From CBFHWY01 sp965659675 (GTDB lineage: Bacteria; Bacteroidota; Bacteroidia; Flavobacteriales_G; Salibacteraceae): DNA of 64,000 nucleotides. This document shows, piece after piece, positions 26,730-35,748 of the stretch. The position numbers and the translations under genes were made by a program. A model generated the notes under the pieces. The model saw only the letters and a list, made by a program, of their open reading frames with translations, did not search any database and was not told where the DNA came from. Where the stretch lies: positions 10,300 to 74,299 of the forward strand of contig CBFHWY010000004.1 in NCBI GenBank assembly GCA_965659675.1. Direction: 5' to 3'. The stretch's first letter is position 1. Each line of letters opens with the position of its first letter.

Positions 26730-28163
26730 ATGGAATTAAAACTCAACAAATCGGCTAAGTCCGAATTTGACAAGGCCCTTGTATGCTGGAAAGATCAACT
26801 GCCAAAAGAATTTGCCTCGAGTTTATCTCATGAAGCTGAGATCAACAAATTGAATTTCGATAAGCTCATTGATGGTCAGCGGGTCTATTTCTCTCTGCTC
26901 GAAAAAAGCGAACAGGAAGGCAGCACCCTGGAAAAGGCTCGTCTATCGGCTTTCAGCCTCAATAAGATGCTCAATAGGGATAAGCAAAAGGGAGTATACA
27001 TCGAGTCTTATGTTGATGCCGAAACCACATTGGCATTTGCCGAAGGTCTCGCTCTTTCCAATTATCAATTCCTTAAATATTTTGAAGACGCTGATAAACG
27101 AAAGAATAGTTTGTCCGCGGTTGAAGTGGCCCACGGTGATTTAGATGCGCAGGATATCGACCGACTGAGTGCTGCCGTTCACGCGAATTATGAGGCGCGG
27201 ACGCTTGTTAATGAACCCCTTAGTTATCTGACCGCAGAGCAGCTTTCAAAAGAGGTGGAGCGTCTCGGAAAAGAAAATGGTTTTCGGGTTGAGGTCTTTA
27301 ACAAGAAAAAGATCGAAAGTCTCAAAATGGGTGGATTATTGGCGGTAAATAGAGGAGCCGTTGAACCTCCCACCTTTAATATCATGGAATACAAGCCCGA
27401 GAATGCGGTAAACTCCCAACCCTTTGTGCTAGTTGGAAAAGGCGTGGTATATGACACAGGAGGTCTCAGCCTAAAACCTACCGCCAACTCCATGGACTTC
27501 ATGAAATGCGACATGGGAGGAGCCGCGGCGGTGATCGGAGCCATGGTTGCCATTGCAAAAGCAAAATTGAAGGTGCACGTAGTTTGTCTTGTTCCAGCAA
27601 CAGAGAATCGCCCAGGCGGAAATGCCTATGCGCCAGGTGATGTGGTCAAAATGTACAATGGTTTGAATGTAGAGGTGCTCAACACTGATGCTGAGGGAAG
27701 GATGATATTAGCCGATGCACTCGCTTATGCCATTAAATATGACCCCGAATTGGTCTTTGATTTTGCCACCTTAACCGGTGCAGCGGCAAGGGCTATTGGC
27801 GCAGAAGGTGTGGTTGCAATGGGAACCGCAAAACAAAAAGAGTTTGATGTTCTTTATGAAAGTGGCTATAAGACCTACGAAAGAATAGCTCATTTCCCAT
27901 TTTGGGAAGAATATGGTCAACAGATAAAATCTGACATCGCAGACATCAAAAACCTGGGAGGTCCAGAGGCCGGAATGATCACTGCGGGAAAATTTCTTGA
28001 GCATTTTACCAAAAAAGATGGCAAGCATGCCTACCCCTGGATTCATGTGGATATCGCTGGACCAGCCTATAACTTCAAAGCAAAGAATTATCGAGGAGTT
28101 CAGGGTAGCGGCGTAGGCGTAAGACTCTTATTCGATTTCTTCTGTAAAAAGTCAGATGCCTAA
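26730..28163 (+). CDS. M17 family leucyl aminopeptidase
   Basis: 477 residues. The C-terminal catalytic domain of the M17 family is complete: the metal-binding lysine and aspartate in GKGVVYDTGGLSLKP (near residue 238), MKCDMGGAAAV, and the signature NTDAEGRMILADAL near residue 314. It removes N-terminal amino acids from peptides with two divalent metals and is normally a hexamer in the cytoplasm. It sits directly after tyrosine-degradation genes, consistent with peptide and amino acid use, and overlaps pdxA by 8 bases. Confidence 0.92.
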   Translation: MELKLNKSAKSEFDKALVCWKDQLPKEFASSLSHEAEINKLNFDKLIDGQRVYFSLLEKSEQEGSTLEKARLSAFSLNKMLNRDKQKGVYIESYVDAETTLAFAEGLALSNYQFLKYFEDADKRKNSLSAVEVAHGDLDAQDIDRLSAAVHANYEARTLVNEPLSYLTAEQLSKEVERLGKENGFRVEVFNKKKIESLKMGGLLAVNRGAVEPPTFNIMEYKPENAVNSQPFVLVGKGVVYDTGGLSLKPTANSMDFMKCDMGGAAAVIGAMVAIAKAKLKVHVVCLVPATENRPGGNAYAPGDVVKMYNGLNVEVLNTDAEGRMILADALAYAIKYDPELVFDFATLTGAAARAIGAEGVVAMGTAKQKEFDVLYESGYKTYERIAHFPFWEEYGQQIKSDIADIKNLGGPEAGMITAGKFLEHFTKKDGKHAYPWIHVDIAGPAYNFKAKNYRGVQGSGVGVRLLFDFFCKKSDA

Positions 28164-29154
28164 GCTGCGCATTGGAATTAGCATTGGTGACATCAACGGG
28201 GTTGGCCCCGAGGTTGTCCTTAAAAGTTTTTCAGACGCTCAGCTTTATGAGCTGGTTATTCCTATTGTATTCTGCCATTCTTCAGTTTTAGAATACTATA
28301 GTAAGTTAGCAGGCTTCCCTTCTGCTAACATCAATCCGATCGATGCTCTGGAAAAAGCCGTTGAAGGACATTTGAATTGTCTTCCACCAGAGACTGTCGT
28401 TCCAACCCTCAAGATCGGAAGCTCAGATAAGCATGCTGGAGATTACTCTTTTCAAAGTTTGAAGCTATGTGTGGATCTCGCTCTTGAAGGGAAACTGGAT
28501 TTTATTACAACGGCACCTATTAATAAGGATAACATTCAATCGGCTTTATTTCAATTCCCTGGACATACTGAGTTTTTGGCCAAAGCCTGTGGAATGGATC
28601 GTTCGCTCATGCTCATGGTTCATCAAGATTTCAGGGTGAGTATGCTGACCGGACATATTCCGCTTTCGGAGGTCTCAGGAAGGGTGCAGCAAAAAGCCTT
28701 ACTCGATCACCTGCAATACCTTTCATCAAATTTGGAACGAGATTTTAATCTGGATAAGCCTCGCATAGCCGTGCTATCGTTGAATCCTCACGCTGGAGAC
28801 GCGGGACTTTTGGGTTCTGAAGAAAATGAAGAGATCATTCCTGCCATTAACCGCGCCCAGAAAGAAGGACTAAACTGTGAAGGGCCTTTCCCTTCTGATG
28901 GTTTTTTTGGAGCTCAGCGACACATTGAATATGATGCTGTGCTTGCCATGTATCACGACCAGGCACTGATCCCATTCAAAGCCATAAGTTTCGACAGAGG
29001 GGTTAACTTCACCGCTGGTTTGCCCATTATCAGAACTTCTCCTGATCACGGTACCGCTTATGATATTGCTGGAAAGGGAATTGCCTCTGAAAAGTCGTTC
29101 AAAGAAGCGGTCGAATTAGGCCTTGAAGTACATCAACATAGACAAGCATCCTGA
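28156..29154 (+). CDS. pdxA: 4-hydroxythreonine-4-phosphate dehydrogenase PdxA
   Basis: 332-residue NAD-dependent enzyme of the DXP-dependent pyridoxal-phosphate pathway. The three metal-binding histidines are visible in QFPGHTEFLAKACG, AMYHDQALIPFK and TSPDHGTAYDIAGKG, with the N-terminal ISIGDINGVGPEV loop. The length is normal. It overlaps the aminopeptidase gene and is followed by a promoter for the DUF177-rpmF unit. Confidence 0.95.
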   Translation: MPKLRIGISIGDINGVGPEVVLKSFSDAQLYELVIPIVFCHSSVLEYYSKLAGFPSANINPIDALEKAVEGHLNCLPPETVVPTLKIGSSDKHAGDYSFQSLKLCVDLALEGKLDFITTAPINKDNIQSALFQFPGHTEFLAKACGMDRSLMLMVHQDFRVSMLTGHIPLSEVSGRVQQKALLDHLQYLSSNLERDFNLDKPRIAVLSLNPHAGDAGLLGSEENEEIIPAINRAQKEGLNCEGPFPSDGFFGAQRHIEYDAVLAMYHDQALIPFKAISFDRGVNFTAGLPIIRTSPDHGTAYDIAGKGIASEKSFKEAVELGLEVHQHRQAS

Positions 29155-29192
29155 ACATCATACAAATAGCTGTGTTTTGCATTTCTTTTTAC

Positions 29193-29200
29193 TACCTTTG
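29193..29200 (+). promoter_or_regulatory. -7 box TACCTTTG of the DUF177-rpmF operon
   Basis: An exact TAnnTTTG match, 18 bases before the TTG start at 29219, with a T-rich stretch upstream. It lies in the only gap between pdxA and the next gene and gives L32 its own promoter. Confidence 0.6.
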
Positions 29201-29218
29201 CCGCCCATGTCTTAAAAC

Positions 29219-29707
29219 TTGAAGAAGTCGCCCTACCTTTTACGTTTCGATGGGCTGAAAGAAGGCCGACATTCATTTGAGTATGAAATGGACAAGAAGT
29301 TCTTTCAGGAATTTGATCAGACAGACATCATAGACTGTAAGCTTCGAGCTGATCTGGATCTGCTGAAAAGATCCAATGGTCTTGAGCTCGATTTTGACAT
29401 CAAGGGAAACTTTATCATGGACTGCGACCGTTGTTTGGAGCCCGTTGATATACCGGTTGAGTATGAAGAGGTTCTGCATGTTCGCTTCGGCGAAGAGGAA
29501 GACCTCGAGTCAGAGATCGTTACTCTAAAGCGCTCAGCCTACGAGTTGGATTTGTCACAGTTCTTATATGAGTTGAGCATGTTAGCGTTGCCAATGCAGC
29601 GAGTTCATGACTATGAATGTTTGGAAACGTCAAGCACCGAGAAAGAAGAAGAGAATACCGACCCAAGGTGGGAGGCATTAAAAAATATTAATTGGAACAA
29701 AGAATAA
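29219..29707 (+). CDS. YceD/DUF177 family protein
   Basis: 162 residues of the DUF177 (YceD) family, which is almost always encoded just before rpmF. A pair of cysteines in MDCDRCLEPVDIP (near residue 65) and an acidic C-terminus are family traits. It is linked to rRNA processing or ribosome assembly in other organisms, with no proven catalytic role. The start is TTG (KKSPYLLRFDGLKEG); a nearer ATG at 29207 is followed at once by a stop. Confidence 0.88.
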   Translation: MKKSPYLLRFDGLKEGRHSFEYEMDKKFFQEFDQTDIIDCKLRADLDLLKRSNGLELDFDIKGNFIMDCDRCLEPVDIPVEYEEVLHVRFGEEEDLESEIVTLKRSAYELDLSQFLYELSMLALPMQRVHDYECLETSSTEKEEENTDPRWEALKNINWNKE

Positions 29708-29718
29708 ATTAAGAAGTT

Positions 29719-29910
29719 ATGGCACATCCAAAGCGAAAGCAATCGAAAACCAGAAGGGATAAAAGAAGAACCCACTACAAAGCTGATGCACCTACTGTAA
29801 GCATCTGTCCTACTACCGGTCAGCCTCACCTTCGTCACCGTGCTTACTGGCATGAAGGCAAGCTTTACTACAAGGGTAAGGTTGTGATGGAGAAAGACGT
29901 AGCTATTTAA
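29719..29910 (+). CDS. rpmF: 50S ribosomal protein L32
   Basis: 63 residues opening MAHPKRKQSKTRRDKRR, the usual L32 N-terminus, with the motif CPTTGQPHLRHRAYW in the middle. Of the cysteines that bind zinc in some L32 proteins only one remains, so this is probably the zinc-free form. It follows DUF177 by 11 bases and ends just before a strong intrinsic terminator. Confidence 0.97.
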   Translation: MAHPKRKQSKTRRDKRRTHYKADAPTVSICPTTGQPHLRHRAYWHEGKLYYKGKVVMEKDVAI

Positions 29911-29936
29911 TTTAGTTGAGTAAAGGACCTAAGTCT

Positions 29937-29967
29937 ATGCCTTCCTGATTTGGAGGGCATTTTTTTT
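29937..29967 (+). terminator. Intrinsic terminator after rpmF
   Basis: A 9-bp stem ATGCCTTCC/GGAGGGCAT (one G-U pair), a 6-base loop, then a run of 7 T. It separates the DUF177-rpmF unit from fabH. Confidence 0.88.
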
Positions 29968-30040
29968 ATGCCTTATTTTAAGCTCAGGTTTTACTTAATA
30001 AGTCTTAATATTGGCTTTTAAATAGATTAATATCTGATTC

Positions 30041-31030
30041 ATGAGTCGACCAACAGCAGCCATAACCGCAATAGGAGGATTTGTCCCCGAATATCGCCTT
30101 ACCAATGAGGAGTTGGAGACGATGGTTGACACGAATGATGAATGGATTCGCACGCGCACAGGAATCAATGAACGGCGCATCTTAAAAAAAGAAGGAGAAG
30201 GTTCTTCATATATGGCTGTTCAGGCCATTAACAAGCTTTTGGAAAGAAGAGGAATTGGAGCAGAAGAGATCGATCTGATCATTTGCGCCACCGTTACACC
30301 CGACCGTGTCTTTCCTTCCACTGCCTGCATCATAGCTGATAAGATCGGGGCGAAAAATGCTTTTGCATACGACCTCATGGCGGCCTGTTCTGGTTTTCTC
30401 TATTCATTGGTAACTGGTCAAAAATTCATTGAGAGCGGAACACATAAGAAAGTGCTGGTTGTTGGAGTAGACAAGATGTCTTCCATCATTGACTATCAAG
30501 ACCGCGCAACCTGTATCATCTTTGGAGATGGAGGAGGTGCCGTATTGTTAGAACCGAACGACGAAGGTCTTGGTATTCAGGATAGCATTTTAGAGAGCGA
30601 CGGCCATGGTCGACACTTCCTGCATCAGAAAGCGGGGGGTTCGGTAAAACCTGCAAGCCATGAAACGGTAGATGCCAGAGAGCATTATGTTTTTCAGGAT
30701 GGAAAAACTGTATTTAAGTATGCCGTAAGCAACATGGCTGATGTTTCAGCTCAGATCATGGAGCGAAATAACCTGACTGCAGACGATGTGGCTTATCTTG
30801 CTGCGCATCAGGCAAACAAAAGAATTATTGATGCTACTGCTTCCAGAATGGGAGTGGCTAGTGAAAAGGTACTGATGAACATTGAGAAATATGGTAACAC
30901 CACAAATGGCACAATACCACTCTTGTTCTGGGATTTTGAAGATCGCTTCAAAAAAGGCGACAATCTTATTTTAGCTGCTTTTGGAGGTGGCTTTACCTGG
31001 GGCAGTGTTTATCTAAAATGGGCTTATTAA
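30041..31030 (+). CDS. fabH: Beta-ketoacyl-ACP synthase III (FabH)
   Basis: 329 residues. The Cys-His-Asn catalytic triad of KAS III is visible: MAACSGFLYSL near residue 115, AAHQANKRIID near 250 and YGNTTNGTIPL near 285. It condenses acetyl-CoA with malonyl-ACP to start fatty acid synthesis. The next genes encode two acetyl-CoA carboxylase subunits that supply malonyl-CoA, so the cluster forms a fatty acid initiation operon. Unlike E. coli, plsX does not lie between rpmF and fabH. Confidence 0.96.
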   Translation: MSRPTAAITAIGGFVPEYRLTNEELETMVDTNDEWIRTRTGINERRILKKEGEGSSYMAVQAINKLLERRGIGAEEIDLIICATVTPDRVFPSTACIIADKIGAKNAFAYDLMAACSGFLYSLVTGQKFIESGTHKKVLVVGVDKMSSIIDYQDRATCIIFGDGGGAVLLEPNDEGLGIQDSILESDGHGRHFLHQKAGGSVKPASHETVDAREHYVFQDGKTVFKYAVSNMADVSAQIMERNNLTADDVAYLAAHQANKRIIDATASRMGVASEKVLMNIEKYGNTTNGTIPLLFWDFEDRFKKGDNLILAAFGGGFTWGSVYLKWAY

Positions 31031-31059
31031 TTAAACGATAATCATTTTTACTCGAAGTA

Positions 31060-31587
31060 ATGGCTAAACAAGACTCGAACAAAATGGATCTTTCTCAGAT
31101 TCAGTCATTGATCCGATTTGTTTCAAAATCAGGAGCAAGCGAAGTTGAACTTGAGACAAAAGACTTTAAGATCATCATTAAAACCCCATCGGCAAATGAC
31201 GGTAGGCAAGAAACTGTCATACAGCAAGTACCCATGGGCGGTGTGATGCCTCAACAGCAAATGGTTCCGCAGGCTCCGGCACCAGCCCCTGCACCAGCTC
31301 CAAGCGCTGAAAAACCGGCCGACGATGCAGGTGCTGATGATGACAAATACATTACAATCAAATCACCTATGATCGGTACTTTCTATCGCTCTCCATCTCC
31401 AGACAAACCACCTTACTTGAATGTGGGTGATAGCGTTAAAACAGGAGACACAGTGTGTATCATTGAGGCTATGAAACTCTTTAATGAGATCGAATCGGAA
31501 GTGACCGGGAAAGTTGTAAAAGTATTGGTTGATGACTCCTCTCCTGTAGAGTATGATCAGCCACTATTTGTGATCGACCCATCATAA
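31060..31587 (+). CDS. accB: Biotin carboxyl carrier protein of acetyl-CoA carboxylase
   Basis: 175 residues: an N-terminal region, a flexible Ala/Pro linker (APAPAPAPAPS near residues 72-82) and a C-terminal biotinyl domain with the biotin-accepting lysine in IEAMKLFNEIESE (near residue 136). It carries carboxybiotin between AccC and the carboxyltransferase. It lies 29 bases after fabH and 16 before accC. Confidence 0.96.
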   Translation: MAKQDSNKMDLSQIQSLIRFVSKSGASEVELETKDFKIIIKTPSANDGRQETVIQQVPMGGVMPQQQMVPQAPAPAPAPAPSAEKPADDAGADDDKYITIKSPMIGTFYRSPSPDKPPYLNVGDSVKTGDTVCIIEAMKLFNEIESEVTGKVVKVLVDDSSPVEYDQPLFVIDPS

Positions 31588-31603
31588 ACTAAGACCTTAA
31601 CCT

Positions 31604-32947
31604 ATGTTCAAGAAGATTCTGATCGCCAATCGTGGTGAGATCGCCCTGCGAATCATTCGTACCTGTAAGGAAATGGGGATCAGCACGGTTGCTGTTTATT
31701 CTACCGCTGATGCCGACAGCCTTCCGGTTAGATTCGCTGACGAGGCTGTTTGTATTGGACCCCCTCCCAGTGCCGACTCTTATCTGAAGATCCCGAATAT
31801 TTTGGCTGCTGCAGAGATCACAAATGCCGATGCCATTCATCCGGGATATGGTTTCCTTTCGGAAAATGCGAAGTTCTCCAAGATCTGTCAGGAGCATGGA
31901 ATAAAATTCATCGGTGCCCGTCCTGAACAAATTGAAGGAATGGGTGATAAGGCCACAGCCAAAGAAACCATGAAAAAAGCTGGGGTACCATGTGTACCTG
32001 GCTCTGAAGGTCTTTTGAAGGACGTAAAACACGCCGAAAAAACCGCGAAAGAAATTGGTCTACCCGTCATGATGAAAGCTACCGCTGGGGGCGGTGGAAA
32101 AGGGATGCGCGTGGTATGGAAGGAAGAAGAGATCGCAGATGCATTTTCAGCAATTCAAAGAGAAGCTGAAGCCGCCTTTGGAAACGACGGGATCTACATG
32201 GAGAAGTTCGTTGAAGAACCTCGCCATATTGAAATTCAGATCGCCAGTGACCAGTATGGAACGCATTGTCATTTGTCTGAACGCGATTGCTCTATTCAGC
32301 GACGACATCAAAAGTTGGTTGAAGAGACTCCCTCTCCATTCATGACCTCTTCATTGAGAAAGAAAATGGGAGAAGCCGCGATCAAAGCTGCTGCTGCTGT
32401 GAATTATGAAGGTGTAGGTACAGTGGAATTTCTGGTTGACAAACACAAGAACTTCTATTTCATGGAAATGAACACCAGGATTCAGGTGGAGCATACCATT
32501 ACAGAGGAAGTCATCAATTTTGACCTCATCAAAGAACAGATCCTCATAGCAGCAGGAGTGCCTATCTCGGGTAAAAACTATTTGCCAAAGGCTCACGCCA
32601 TTCAATGTAGGATCAATGCGGAGGACCCATTCAATAACTGGATACCTAGTCCCGGAAAGCTAATGACCTATCATGAACCTGGAGGAATTGGTATTAGACT
32701 GGACACCCATGTTTATGGCGGCTACACCATTCCACCAAACTACGATTCGATGGTCGCTAAGTTGATCGTTGTAGCTCAAACTCGTGAGGAAGCTATCAAA
32801 AAGATGGAACGCGCGCTCGATGAGTATATCGTAGAAGGAGTGAAAACAACCATTCCATTCCACCAAAAGCTGATGCGTAACGAACGCTTCATCAAGGGTG
32901 ACTATACGACGAAGTTCCTTGAGGAGTGGGATTTCACAAAAGATTAG
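31604..32947 (+). CDS. accC: Biotin carboxylase subunit of acetyl-CoA carboxylase
   Basis: 447-residue ATP-grasp enzyme. Visible are the KILIANRGEIALRIIRTC N-terminus, ATP-binding glycine loop KATAGGGGKGMR near residue 158, ERDCSIQRRHQK near 230 and catalytic MEMNTRIQVEH near 287. It carboxylates the biotin on AccB. Last gene of the fabH-accB-accC operon, with a strong terminator directly after the stop. Confidence 0.97.
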   Translation: MFKKILIANRGEIALRIIRTCKEMGISTVAVYSTADADSLPVRFADEAVCIGPPPSADSYLKIPNILAAAEITNADAIHPGYGFLSENAKFSKICQEHGIKFIGARPEQIEGMGDKATAKETMKKAGVPCVPGSEGLLKDVKHAEKTAKEIGLPVMMKATAGGGGKGMRVVWKEEEIADAFSAIQREAEAAFGNDGIYMEKFVEEPRHIEIQIASDQYGTHCHLSERDCSIQRRHQKLVEETPSPFMTSSLRKKMGEAAIKAAAAVNYEGVGTVEFLVDKHKNFYFMEMNTRIQVEHTITEEVINFDLIKEQILIAAGVPISGKNYLPKAHAIQCRINAEDPFNNWIPSPGKLMTYHEPGGIGIRLDTHVYGGYTIPPNYDSMVAKLIVVAQTREEAIKKMERALDEYIVEGVKTTIPFHQKLMRNERFIKGDYTTKFLEEWDFTKD

Positions 32948-32952
32948 TTCTG

Positions 32953-32979
32953 AGTCACGCTTTGGCGTGACTTTTTTTT
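32953..32979 (+). terminator. Intrinsic terminator after accC
   Basis: Perfect stem AGTCACGC/GCGTGACT with a TTTG loop followed by a run of T (8 in all, 32972-32979). Ends the fatty acid initiation operon. Confidence 0.92.
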
Positions 32980-32998
32980 GCCCAAAAATTCCAAAGAC

Positions 32999-34534
32999 AT
33001 GAAAAGAATAATCATCATACTCCTGGTCGGCCTGAGCCTACCTTTGCTGGCTCAAAAATCGGATGTCGACTATGCCGCTCTTGATGCATACATAAAGAAG
33101 TCGATGAAAGAACATCAGCTGCCAGGGCTGGCCATAGGCATCGTTAAGGGCCAGGATGTGGTCTTTCAAAATGGATACGGTCTTCGAAAAGAGGGTGAGA
33201 CGGCTCCTGTCACTACCAACAGTATGTTTGCCATTGCCTCGATCTCCAAGGCATTCTCAGCATCTTGTTTGGGAATATTAGAGGCAGAGAATAAGATAGA
33301 CTTCAACGAAAAGATAAGGAGCTATCTGCCAAGCTGGAGACTCCACGACACCTGCGTGAGCGATCAATTCATTGTTTCAGACTTACTTGCCCACCGTAGT
33401 GGTTTGAAGACCTTCGATGGTGACTTGCTATGGTATGGAACCAATTACAGTAGAGATGAGATCATTTCACGCATCAAGTATCTCCCGCTAAGTTATGAAC
33501 CACGCATACAATTTGGTTATCAGAACATCATGTACATCACTGCGGGACAACTTATTCCTGCCGTCAATGATTTGACCTGGGATGACTATCTAAAGCAAAA
33601 TATCCTTGAGCCTATAGGAATGCTGAGGACGAATACCTCCATTAACGACTATAGCGAAACTCAGGATATCGCATATCCTCACGTGAAGGGCCAAAACCCA
33701 AAAGCTAAACTCAACCCCTTGTTCAATTATGACAATAGTGGCGCCACAGCTGCGATGAATTCCAATGTTGTTGACATGAGCAAGTGGATCAGGTTATGGC
33801 TGAATGATGGCGTTTATGATGGCGATACAGTCATTCCCTATAAGCACATTAGAAGGGCGCATCAGGTTCATACTCCCCTTCCTGTAAGCTCAAGAGACAT
33901 TCAAATGGGAACGAACTTCAAAGGTTATGGCCAAGGCTGGTTCCTGATGGACTACAATGGCCTTAGGGTCGCGCATCACGGCGGTGGTCTTCCCGGATAT
34001 ATCTCCAAGATCTGCCTTGTACCAGAAGAAGACTTTGGTTTCATCATTCTGACCAACGGGGAATCAAATCTTCCAAGTGCTTTGATGTACAAGATCCTGG
34101 ATATGTATTTGGGTCGCGATGAAGTGGATTGGTCAAAGCGAATGCGTGATGGTTATTTGAATTATTATGCTCGTTTGGATAAGGATCGCGAAGCCAAAGC
34201 AGCGACAAAGAATATGGAAAAGGCTGCTGTTTTCAGTCTGGAAGAACTGAGTGGTACTTACGAAGACACCATGTATGGTGAAGCTAAGATCGAGCTATCA
34301 GGCAGAGGTAAAAAACAGAAGGCCATTCTGAGTTTAAGCCCTGCGGCAGAGACCTTTGTTTCTGAGCTGGAACCCTGGTCGGGTGATACGTACCGGATCA
34401 AGTGGAAAGACGACTTTCTACCATGGGGATTGGTGAACTTCAAAAAAGACGAAAATGGAACCCTGGGCTTTACTATTGATCTAAAGAATCCAGATTTTCA
34501 CTTCTTCAACCTGAATTTCAAGAAGAAGAACTAG
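32999..34534 (+). CDS. Exported serine hydrolase of the class C beta-lactamase/penicillin-binding family
   Basis: 511 residues. A signal peptide (MKRIIIILLVGLSLPLLAQ) precedes a beta-lactamase-fold domain with the nucleophile motif SISK (FAIASISKAFS near residue 74), a Y-x-N-like motif (FGYQNIMY near 175) and HHGGGLPGY near 330. A DUF3471-like C-terminal domain lies near 400-511. Such proteins act on peptidoglycan fragments, D-amino acid peptides or esters; the substrate is unknown. The ATG at 32999 is chosen because it opens the signal peptide. The stop overlaps the opposite gene's stop (CTAG). Confidence 0.88.
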   Translation: MKRIIIILLVGLSLPLLAQKSDVDYAALDAYIKKSMKEHQLPGLAIGIVKGQDVVFQNGYGLRKEGETAPVTTNSMFAIASISKAFSASCLGILEAENKIDFNEKIRSYLPSWRLHDTCVSDQFIVSDLLAHRSGLKTFDGDLLWYGTNYSRDEIISRIKYLPLSYEPRIQFGYQNIMYITAGQLIPAVNDLTWDDYLKQNILEPIGMLRTNTSINDYSETQDIAYPHVKGQNPKAKLNPLFNYDNSGATAAMNSNVVDMSKWIRLWLNDGVYDGDTVIPYKHIRRAHQVHTPLPVSSRDIQMGTNFKGYGQGWFLMDYNGLRVAHHGGGLPGYISKICLVPEEDFGFIILTNGESNLPSALMYKILDMYLGRDEVDWSKRMRDGYLNYYARLDKDREAKAATKNMEKAAVFSLEELSGTYEDTMYGEAKIELSGRGKKQKAILSLSPAAETFVSELEPWSGDTYRIKWKDDFLPWGLVNFKKDENGTLGFTIDLKNPDFHFFNLNFKKKN

Positions 34535-35748
34535 GTCGCTCTATAGAGCCACTCCGCTGGGTTCATGGGTTTTTGACCCTTCCAGACCTCAAAGTGAATT
34601 TCGGTCTTGCCTTTTACCGGATCAGTTAAGATGATCCCAATAGGATCCTTGATGTCTACTTTGTCACCTTTCTGTACAAATACATCCTTTAGGTTCGAGT
34701 ACACACTGATGTACTCACCATGCCTCACCAAAACGGCCTTTCCTGCTCCTGGGATCACTACTATTCCCGTGACCTCCCCGGCAAAAACGGCTCTTGCTCT
34801 TGCGCCATCTTCCGTGCTAATGTTTAGGCCGTTGTTATTCACTTTGATTCCCTTCAATACCGGATGCCAGTGCTCTCCAAAATACTCTGTGATCACTCCT
34901 TTTTCAAGAGGCCAGGGAAGTTTACCGCGGTTGGAGGCGAACTTGCTCGAAAGCTCTTTGGCTTCAGGGGTAAGCATATAGCCCCCAGTGCCGCCACTTG
35001 CCTCTCGCTGTTTCCTTATTTCCTCTGCGATGATGCGCTGAATGGCCTTTGTGAGCCGATCAGCTTCTTTTTTCTTTTTTGAGATCTCCGCTTTTAGGTC
35101 TTTCTCTTTTGCGCTCAACTGGTTAAATACACTTTGTTGCTGCTGCCGCTCACTAGCCAATAATTGTGCTTCATCTTTGATGTTCTTGATCAAAGATTCT
35201 TTATCACTTTTTGTTGCTTCCAATTCATTGATTCTTACCTGTATCGAATCTTGAGTGGCAAGAATGAGCTCACCCTGGCGCTTTCTAAACTCTGAATATT
35301 GTTGCAGGTACTTCAGCCTTTTATAGGCTTGATTAAAGTCTTCTGCCGCAAAAACAAACATGAGCCGATCGTAGCTTGACTTATTTAAATACGCATAGTA
35401 GATCATTCTTGCATACTCCTTCTTAAGTCTTTCCAGGTCCTCTTTAAGCGAAACGATGTTATTCTCTGCATATTCGATCTGCTCTTCCAGGTAATCGATC
35501 TCTCTTTCTATGGCGTTGATGAGGTCTTCCCGGTTCTTGATCTTCTTTCTTAAGACGACGAGCTGACCTAATGAACTGCTTTTACTTTTTGCCGTTTCGT
35601 TGAGCAATTTGTTCTTGTACTCAATGTCCTTCTTAAGCTTCTTTTTTTCCTTTTCAAGCTCAACACGCTTGTTTTGAGCCTCTGCCACGTAGCCAAAAGC
35701 AAGCAGCATTCCAAGTATCAGGCATAGACTAGTAAACCACCTTTTCAT
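34531..35748 (-). CDS. EnvC-like coiled-coil protein with degenerate LytM (M23) domain
   Basis: 405 residues: signal peptide (1-25), long coiled coil (about 27-250), and C-terminal LytM domain (about 285-400). Three of four zinc ligands are replaced: the HxxxD position reads NNNGLN, the HxH position reads VYSNL, and only IHFEVW keeps its histidine. Like EnvC, it is therefore probably not an endopeptidase but an activator of cell-wall amidases during division. It overlaps the DUF4292 gene by 20 bases and is the last gene of an envelope operon. Confidence 0.87.
   Translation of the reverse strand: MKRWFTSLCLILGMLLAFGYVAEAQNKRVELEKEKKKLKKDIEYKNKLLNETAKSKSSSLGQLVVLRKKIKNREDLINAIEREIDYLEEQIEYAENNIVSLKEDLERLKKEYARMIYYAYLNKSSYDRLMFVFAAEDFNQAYKRLKYLQQYSEFRKRQGELILATQDSIQVRINELEATKSDKESLIKNIKDEAQLLASERQQQQSVFNQLSAKEKDLKAEISKKKKEADRLTKAIQRIIAEEIRKQREASGGTGGYMLTPEAKELSSKFASNRGKLPWPLEKGVITEYFGEHWHPVLKGIKVNNNGLNISTEDGARARAVFAGEVTGIVVIPGAGKAVLVRHGEYISVYSNLKDVFVQKGDKVDIKDPIGIILTDPVKGKTEIHFEVWKGQKPMNPAEWLYRAT

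Noticed and set aside
27893..27908. Another copy of TTCCCATTTTGGGAA, inside the M17 aminopeptidase gene
   Set aside because: It encodes part of the protein (FPFWEE) and occurs singly; treated as chance resemblance to the 18086 repeats.
29207..29215. ATG-TCT-TAA mini-ORF just before the DUF177 gene
   Set aside because: Two codons long and between the promoter and the TTG start; most likely incidental, although it could weakly affect initiation.
29911..30040. Missing plsX between rpmF and fabH as a sign of deletion
   Set aside because: The gap holds a normal terminator and the arrangement appears common in this group; a plsX gene may lie elsewhere in the genome.
31260..31310. Ala/Pro repeat in accB as a possible genomic repeat element
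   Set aside because: It is the ordinary flexible linker of biotin carriers.
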